DNA of 10,810 nt from Aquabacter sp. (lineage in GTDB: Bacteria > Pseudomonadota > Alphaproteobacteria > Rhizobiales > Xanthobacteraceae). Positions within the stretch are counted from its first letter, which is position 1, and every line of letters starts with the position of its first letter. The stretch spans positions 1 to 10,810 of the forward strand of contig JASBUY010000199.1 of NCBI GenBank assembly GCA_030147645.1. Reading direction: 5' to 3'. The notes beneath the pieces were generated by a model. That model did no database searches. It saw only the letters and a list, made by a program, of their open reading frames with translations, and was not told where the DNA came from. Both the position numbers and the translations under genes were made by a program. Below, piece by piece: positions 8,101 through 10,810 of this stretch.

Positions 8101-8668
8101 CATTCCCTGGAATGAGGCCGAACTCTATTCCTATCTGCGCACCGGCTTTTCCCGCTTCCACGGCACGGCGGCGGGACCGATGGCGCCCGTGGTGCAGGAA
8201 CTCGCCCATCTGCCAGACGCCGACATCCGCGCCATGGCCACCTATCTCGCGTCCTTTGCAGCCCCCACGCCGGCGAACCTTGCAGACGTCGCTTCCGCGC
8301 TTCAGGCGAGATCGGATGAGGCCCAGCGCCCGATGGATACGACGGGCGGCAAGCTGTATGCGGGCGCCTGCGCCGCCTGCCATGCGCAGGACGGCCCGAC
8401 CCTGTTCGGCGTGCGGCCGGCATTGGCGCTCAACACCAATGTCCATGCGGCGCGACCCGACAATCTCATCCGCGTGATCCTGGACGGCATCCCCGCGCCG
8501 GCGGCGGTTGAACTTGGCGACATGCCGGCGTTCCGCGACAGCCTGAATGACGGGCAGATCGCGGACCTCGTGCGCTATATCCGGTCGACCTTCGCGCCCG
8601 AGGCTCCGGCCTGGGACGGCGTAGAGAGAACCATCGCTCGGCTGCGGGCCGCGCAGACAACCCACTGA
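5102..8668 (+). CDS. nicB: Nicotinate dehydrogenase large subunit: Mo-cofactor hydroxylase fused to three cytochrome c domains (NicB)
   Basis: This is the catalytic subunit that hydroxylates nicotinate at C6 using water. It has 1188 residues, in line with the Pseudomonas putida NicB architecture as I recall it. Residues 1-745 are the molybdopterin (IorB-type) part: FNGHVDLGTGIRTALAQIVAEE, PNQGATIASDTIQVSADPLR (about 101-120), VDIPAKATGQFVYVHD, and LGSGESASVPSAAAIANAIYD with the expected active-site glutamate E707. A basic stretch (RRKRN, 756-760) precedes one membrane helix (about 761-783). Three c-type haem sites follow: CAVCH (814-818), CGACH (960-964) and CAACH (1090-1094). Likely axial Met ligands for haems 2 and 3 are in GPMAP (M1027) and GDMPAF (M1141). 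No twin-arginine signal is seen, so the Mo part should be cytoplasmic and the haems periplasmic. The ATG at 5102 is favoured over the upstream ATG at 4757 because it overlaps the nicA stop and sits near the conserved start. No FAD subunit is encoded nearby, as expected for cytochrome-linked types. Confidence 0.92.
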   Translation: MTDVRPTEPRPDRDALLARDGHLAVLRPAQAVKGLVPSAPPPPDAQDLFLLLDDEGQIFAFNGHVDLGTGIRTALAQIVAEELDVPLAAVTMVLGHTGTAPNQGATIASDTIQVSADPLRRAAAQARHHLLALAAPVLSLAPADLAVTEGVIHPRAGGNAGISYAALLRGRRERLVLADQVALKPVAEHRVVGQRVPRVDIPAKATGQFVYVHDVRVPGMVHGRVVRPPYAGIDAGDFIGKSLIRVEESSVAHIPGILAIVTQGDFVGIVAEREEQAAEAARVLRVQWKPPPPLPDLTNVEQALRANPSTARTLLDQGDVETARAQAAVTMDRTYVWPYQMHASIGPSCAVADVREDAARIWSGTQNPYPLRADIALLIGLPETAVDIIRHEAAGCYGRNCADDVAADAALLSRAVGRPVRVQLTREQEHAWEPKGAAQLMEIKGGMQADGTPAAYDFSTRYPSNAATTLALLLTGRVPADNPVFEMGDRTAIPPYAYDHMRVVAHDMAPIVRAAWLRGVSALPNSFAHESYIDELAAEAGVDPVDYRLRHLHDPRAIALVKETAARAGWQHRTGPRREVVDGDVVRGQGFAYALYVHSKFPGYGAAWSAWVADVEVNIATGDVAVKRVTVGQDSGLMINPAGIEHQIHGNVIQSTSRALKEEVSFTETAVASREWGAYPILTFPEVPVINVVLMPRPDDPPLGSGESASVPSAAAIANAIYDATGVRFREPPFTPDKVRAALAGEASPRAPEPSRRKRNWFAVAGAALAGALGMAAVALPLRGAIAPISPPDPAGFSAEMIARGRQLAALGDCAVCHTAPGGIANAGGRAMETPFGTVYGTNLTPDPETGIGRWSYAAFERAMREGISRDGRHLYPAFPYTAFTKASDTDLQALYAFLMTQPAVQAPTPQAKMTFPFNVRPLMALWNALFLKPGQVEADPARAPQWNRGRYLVEGLGHCGACHTPRNALGAEKTGASHLAGGWVDGWEAPALTALSTAPIPWNEAELYSYLRTGFSRFHGTAAGPMAPVVQELAHLPDADIRAMATYLASFAAPTPANLADVASALQARSDEAQRPMDTTGGKLYAGACAACHAQDGPTLFGVRPALALNTNVHAARPDNLIRVILDGIPAPAAVELGDMPAFRDSLNDGQIADLVRYIRSTFAPEAPAWDGVERTIARLRAAQTTH

Positions 8669-8701
8669 GCTGCCCTGAGCGAAACCGCCTGCGCGCCACG
8701 G

Positions 8702-8715
8702 GAGCAGCCCTGCTC
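8702..8715 (+). terminator. Weak hairpin after nicB
   Basis: GAGCA and TGCTC form a 5-bp stem with a GCCC loop, 34 bases after the nicB stop. No T-run follows, so it is a poor intrinsic terminator and may be chance. Confidence 0.2.
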
Positions 8716-8747
8716 ACATTATCCGCATTTGCACCCCGATCCGGCCG

Positions 8748-8777
8748 TTGACAGCCGTCGCTCCGGCTCGCTATTTT
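8748..8777 (+). promoter_or_regulatory. Predicted promoter for fdxA-fpr
   Basis: A perfect TTGACA (8748-8753) is followed after 18 bases by TATTTT (8772-8777). This sits in the 154-base gap after nicB and about 45 bases before the ferredoxin ATG, so fdxA-fpr probably has its own transcript in addition to any readthrough from nicAB. Confidence 0.55.
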
Positions 8778-8796
8778 TCATTTGTACACAAACAAA
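8777..8796 (+). promoter_or_regulatory. Putative operator, copy 2 (fdxA-fpr)
   Basis: The segment contains TTTGTACACAAACAAA (8781-8796), which fits TTTGTA-N4-TACAAA with one mismatch. Over 20 bases it matches copy 1 at 17 positions. It begins at the end of the predicted -10 box and covers the expected transcription start, a usual repressor position. It is an A/T-rich island in very GC-rich DNA. Confidence 0.55.
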
Positions 8797-8822
8797 ATAT
8801 CGCACCCTCCCGGAGCGGTTTC

Positions 8823-9152
8823 ATGGCTTATGTCGTCACCGAAGACTGCATCCGGTGCAAATATATGGATTGCGTCTCCGTCTGCCCGGTGGACTGCTTC
8901 TATGCCGGCGAGAACATGCTGGTGATCCACCCTGACGAGTGCATCGATTGCGGCGTGTGTGAGCCCGAATGCCCCGCCGAAGCGATCCTCTCCGATACCG
9001 ATTCCCGCGCCGCCGCATGGGTCGAGCTGAATGCCCGCTATGCCGCCCAGTGGCCCAACATCACCGAGAAGGGCTTGCCGCCCTCAGATGCCGATGAGTG
9101 GCGCGGCAAGCCGGGCAAGCTCGCCTTGCTGTCGCCCGCTCCCGCCGCCTGA
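8823..9152 (+). CDS. fdxA: FdxA-type 7Fe ferredoxin ([3Fe-4S] + [4Fe-4S])
   Basis: A small cytoplasmic electron carrier of 109 residues. The cysteine layout C9, C12, C17, C21, C25, C40, C43, C46, C50 is that of Azotobacter ferredoxin I shifted by one. C9, C17 and C50 should hold the [3Fe-4S] cluster, and C21, C40, C43 and C46 the [4Fe-4S] cluster. The long C-terminal tail (PEAILSD-like region to WPNITEKG) is typical of FdxA. A GGAG ribosome site at 8812-8815 lies 7 bases before the ATG. The ferredoxin reductase gene starts 30 bases after its stop, and the pair shares the operator motif with nicAB and the enamidase. The likely job is to deliver low-potential electrons to a ferredoxin-dependent 6-hydroxynicotinate reductase. 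That link is inferred from context, since FdxA proteins also serve as general redox carriers. Confidence 0.95.
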   Translation: MAYVVTEDCIRCKYMDCVSVCPVDCFYAGENMLVIHPDECIDCGVCEPECPAEAILSDTDSRAAAWVELNARYAAQWPNITEKGLPPSDADEWRGKPGKLALLSPAPAA

Positions 9153-9182
9153 TCCATTCCCGCCCGACCTGCCGAGGCTCCC

Positions 9183-9956
9183 ATGAGCAAGATGATGGAA
9201 GAGCGCGTCCTCAGCGTTCATCACTGGACCGACCGCCTGTTCAGCTTCACCACCACGCGCGACCCGACTTTCCGCTTCCGCAACGGCGAGTTCACCATGA
9301 TCGGCCTGCAGGTGGACGGCCGCCCGCTGCTGCGCGCCTATTCCGTGGTGAGCCCGAACTATGAGGACACGCTGGAATTCTTCTCCATCAAGGTGCCGGA
9401 CGGGCCGCTCACCTCGCGCCTCCAGAACATCCAGGTGGGCGATCCCATCATCATCGGCCGCAAGGCCACGGGCACGCTGGTCATCGACAATCTGCGGGCG
9501 GGCCGGAATCTCTATCTGCTCGGCACCGGTACAGGGCTCGCCCCCTTCCTCTCCATCATCCGCGACCCGGAAACCTATGAGCGCTTCGAGAAAGTGGTGC
9601 TGGTCCATGGCTGCCGGGAAGTCGCGGAACTCGCCTATGGCGAGATGATTACGCAAGACTTGCCGGTCCACGAATTCCTCGGCGACGAGGTCTCCGCCAA
9701 GCTCATCTATTATCCGACCGTCACCCGCGAGCCGTTCCGCAATCGCGGCCGCATCACCGACCTGATCGAGAGCGGAAAGCTGTTCGAGGATATCGGCCTG
9801 CCCCCGCTCGACAGGGCGCACGACCGCGCCATGCTGTGTGGCTCGCCCGAGATGATGGTGCAGTTGCGCGCCATGCTGGAGGCGCGCGGCTTCGAGGAAG
9901 GCAATCACGGCGAGGCGGGCGACTTCGTCTTGGAAAAGGCCTTCGCTGAACGGTGA
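9183..9956 (+). CDS. fpr: Ferredoxin--NADP+ reductase, bacterial FPR type
   Basis: An FAD enzyme that moves electrons between NADPH and ferredoxin. Its 257 residues match the bacterial FPR length. An N-terminal FAD barrel contains RAYSVVS (51-57), the flavin-binding RxYS motif, and GPLTSRLQ (about 74-81). The NADP domain has GTGTGLAPF (114-122), VHGCREVAELAY (141-152) and CGSPEMM (219-225). It ends in FVLEKAFAER with a phenylalanine (F254) close to the C-terminus, as in Azotobacter/Rhodobacter-type enzymes where that residue packs near the flavin. It follows fdxA by 30 bases with a weak GAGG-type ribosome site, so the two form a two-gene unit. In this setting it probably works from NADPH to ferredoxin, supplying the ring-reduction step. 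An oxidative-stress role, known for other FPRs, cannot be excluded from sequence. Confidence 0.94.
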   Translation: MSKMMEERVLSVHHWTDRLFSFTTTRDPTFRFRNGEFTMIGLQVDGRPLLRAYSVVSPNYEDTLEFFSIKVPDGPLTSRLQNIQVGDPIIIGRKATGTLVIDNLRAGRNLYLLGTGTGLAPFLSIIRDPETYERFEKVVLVHGCREVAELAYGEMITQDLPVHEFLGDEVSAKLIYYPTVTREPFRNRGRITDLIESGKLFEDIGLPPLDRAHDRAMLCGSPEMMVQLRAMLEARGFEEGNHGEAGDFVLEKAFAER

Positions 9957-9965
9957 GGAAAATTT

Positions 9966-9997
9966 CCGCCTGCCCGGTTCTCAAGCCCGGCGGGCGG
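9966..9997 (+). terminator. GC-rich hairpin after fpr, possible terminator
   Basis: CCGCCTGCC (9966-9974) pairs with GGCGGGCGG (9989-9997), a 9-bp stem with one G-T pair and a 14-base loop that may pair further inside. It starts 10 bases after the fpr stop. The downstream stretch TCCTAAACTTTG is only mildly T-rich. It probably limits readthrough into the enamidase gene, and it overlaps that gene's predicted promoter. Confidence 0.4.
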
Positions 9998-10006
9998 TCC
10001 TAAACT
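9978..10006 (+). promoter_or_regulatory. Weak predicted promoter for the enamidase gene
   Basis: TTCTCA (9978-9983) and TAAACT (10001-10006), 17 bases apart, each match the sigma70 consensus at 4 of 6 positions. The evidence is modest, but the position directly before operator copy 3 mirrors the arrangement upstream of fdxA. Confidence 0.35.
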
Positions 10007-10021
10007 TTGTATGCTTACAAA
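10006..10021 (+). promoter_or_regulatory. Putative operator, copy 3 (enamidase), perfect inverted repeat
   Basis: TTTGTATGCTTACAAA is a perfect 6-4-6 inverted repeat (TTTGTA and TACAAA). It shares 12 of 16 positions with copy 2. It lies at the end of the predicted -10 box and 51 bases before the enamidase ATG. It gives the clearest view of the binding site's symmetry, as expected for a dimeric helix-turn-helix regulator. Confidence 0.6.
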
Positions 10022-10028
10022 TAAAAGA

Positions 10029-10050
10029 TCGGCGTCGCCGGCGGCGCCGA
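10029..10050 (+). other. Stable hairpin in the enamidase leader
   Basis: TCGGCGTCG pairs with CGGCGCCGA around a CCGG tetraloop (9 bp, one G-T pair). It falls between operator copy 3 and the ribosome site GGAG at 10062-10065. It would sit in the 5' leader of the transcript and could stabilise it or modulate initiation. GC-rich DNA often forms such stems by chance. Confidence 0.3.
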
Positions 10051-10072
10051 CAGGCCCTTCCGGAGACACATC

Positions 10073-10810
10073 ATGGCCCATGACGCCCCGAGCGGACCTT
10101 CCGGCCCCACCAAGCTGGTCATCCGCAATATCGGCCTCATCCTGAGCGGTGATCTGCAAAAGCCGATCCTCGATGCAGACACCATCGTCGCGCAGAACGG
10201 GCGCATCACCGCCATCGGTCGTCTCAAAGACGTGGATACGGAAGGCGCCACCACAACGGTGGACGCCAATGGCGCGGCGGTGACGCCCGGCCTCATCGAC
10301 AGCCATGTGCATCCCGTGGCGGGCGATTGGACGCCGCGCCAGCAGCAGGTCAACTGGATCGACAGCTTCCTTCATGGCGGCGTCACCACCATGATCTCGG
10401 CGGGCGAAGTGCATTATCCCGGCCGCCCGCGCGACGTGATCGGGGTGAAGGCGCTCGCCATCACCGCGCAGCGCGCCTTCAGCGCCTTCCGTCCCGGTGG
10501 GGTGAAGATCCATGCCGGAGCGCCCGTCATCGAGCATGAGATGGTGGAAGAAGACTTCAAGGACCTTGCCGCAGCCGGCGTGACCCTGCTGGGCGAGGTG
10601 GGTCTCGGCGGCGTGAAGGATGGACCCACCGCCCGCAAGATGGTCGGCTGGGCGCGCAAATACGGCATCCAGTCCACCATTCACACCGGCGGCCCCTCCA
10701 TTCCCGGCTCCGGCCTCATCGACAAAGATGTGGTGCTGGAAGCGGACACGGACGTGGTGGGCCACATCAATGGTGGTCATACCGCCCTTCCTGACAGCCA
10801 GATCCGCTGC
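10073..10810 (+). CDS. ena: Enamidase (1,4,5,6-tetrahydro-6-oxonicotinate hydrolase), 3' end outside window
   Basis: An amidohydrolase-superfamily enzyme that opens the ring of 1,4,5,6-tetrahydro-6-oxonicotinate to give 2-formylglutarate and ammonia. The first 246 residues are present and the frame is open to the right edge. Metal-site residues are visible: DSHVHP (H78, H80), GEVGLGG (E175, the expected bridging glutamate), IHTGG (H204) and GHINGGH (H231, with H236 nearby). Their spacing fits Eubacterium barkeri enamidase, with its two-metal centre bridged by a glutamate. VKIHAGAP and the GGVKDG stretch also fit this family rather than dihydropyrimidinases or imidazolonepropionases. The ATG at 10073 is preceded by GGAG 7 bases upstream. 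It has its own promoter-like region with operator copy 3. The C-terminal part, including the expected catalytic aspartate, lies outside the window. Confidence 0.9.
   Translation, partial: MAHDAPSGPSGPTKLVIRNIGLILSGDLQKPILDADTIVAQNGRITAIGRLKDVDTEGATTTVDANGAAVTPGLIDSHVHPVAGDWTPRQQQVNWIDSFLHGGVTTMISAGEVHYPGRPRDVIGVKALAITAQRAFSAFRPGGVKIHAGAPVIEHEMVEEDFKDLAAAGVTLLGEVGLGGVKDGPTARKMVGWARKYGIQSTIHTGGPSIPGSGLIDKDVVLEADTDVVGHINGGHTALPDSQIRC

Noticed and set aside
6143..8665. 840-codon minus-strand open frame
   Set aside because: It is the mirror of nicB with regular codon-position shadowing (GC-rich, Arg/Gly/His-rich) and no recognisable domain.
9084..9908. 274-codon minus-strand frame opposite fpr
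   Set aside because: It is antisense to a clear ferredoxin reductase and has no recognisable motifs.
1..10810. CRISPR arrays, tRNAs, rRNAs, transposases, phage or defence genes
   Set aside because: I saw no regular repeat-spacer pattern, tRNA-like fold, terminal inverted repeats or mobile-element protein in either strand.

Overview
The window looks like chromosomal DNA of a GC-rich aerobic alphaproteobacterium, most likely in or near Xanthobacteraceae (Azorhizobium/Xanthobacter type). That placement is inferred from the strong G/C bias at third codon positions and from the gene set; it is not proven. Two unrelated gene blocks are transcribed away from each other around an intergenic region at about 4194-4551.

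Left block (minus strand, 1-4193): a trehalose synthesis pair. treZ (malto-oligosyltrehalose trehalohydrolase) is followed by treY (malto-oligosyltrehalose synthase) with a TGATG stop/start overlap. treY runs off the left edge after 777 codons. Together they turn the reducing end of malto-oligosaccharides into free trehalose.

Right block (plus strand, 4447-10810): a nicotinate catabolism cluster. A possible 19-codon leader ORF overlaps the GTG start of nicA ([2Fe-2S] small subunit), and nicA overlaps nicB by ATGA. nicB is a molybdopterin hydroxylase subunit with one membrane helix and three C-terminal c-type haem domains. Together they should hydroxylate nicotinate to 6-hydroxynicotinate and send electrons to the respiratory chain. 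Next come an FdxA-type 7Fe ferredoxin and a ferredoxin-NADP+ reductase. Last is an enamidase (cut by the right edge), which opens the ring of 1,4,5,6-tetrahydro-6-oxonicotinate. The implied route is reductive: nicotinate, 6-hydroxynicotinate, tetrahydro-oxonicotinate, 2-formylglutarate. The ferredoxin and its reductase probably feed the ring-reducing enzyme, which is not in the window and is expected further right.

The most interesting non-coding signal is a short motif, consensus about TTTGTA-N4-TACAAA. It occurs once before each of the three transcription units (nicAB, fdxA-fpr, ena), at or next to a predicted promoter. This looks like the operator of a single pathway regulator whose gene is not in the window. 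No tRNA, rRNA, CRISPR array, insertion sequence or phage gene was seen.
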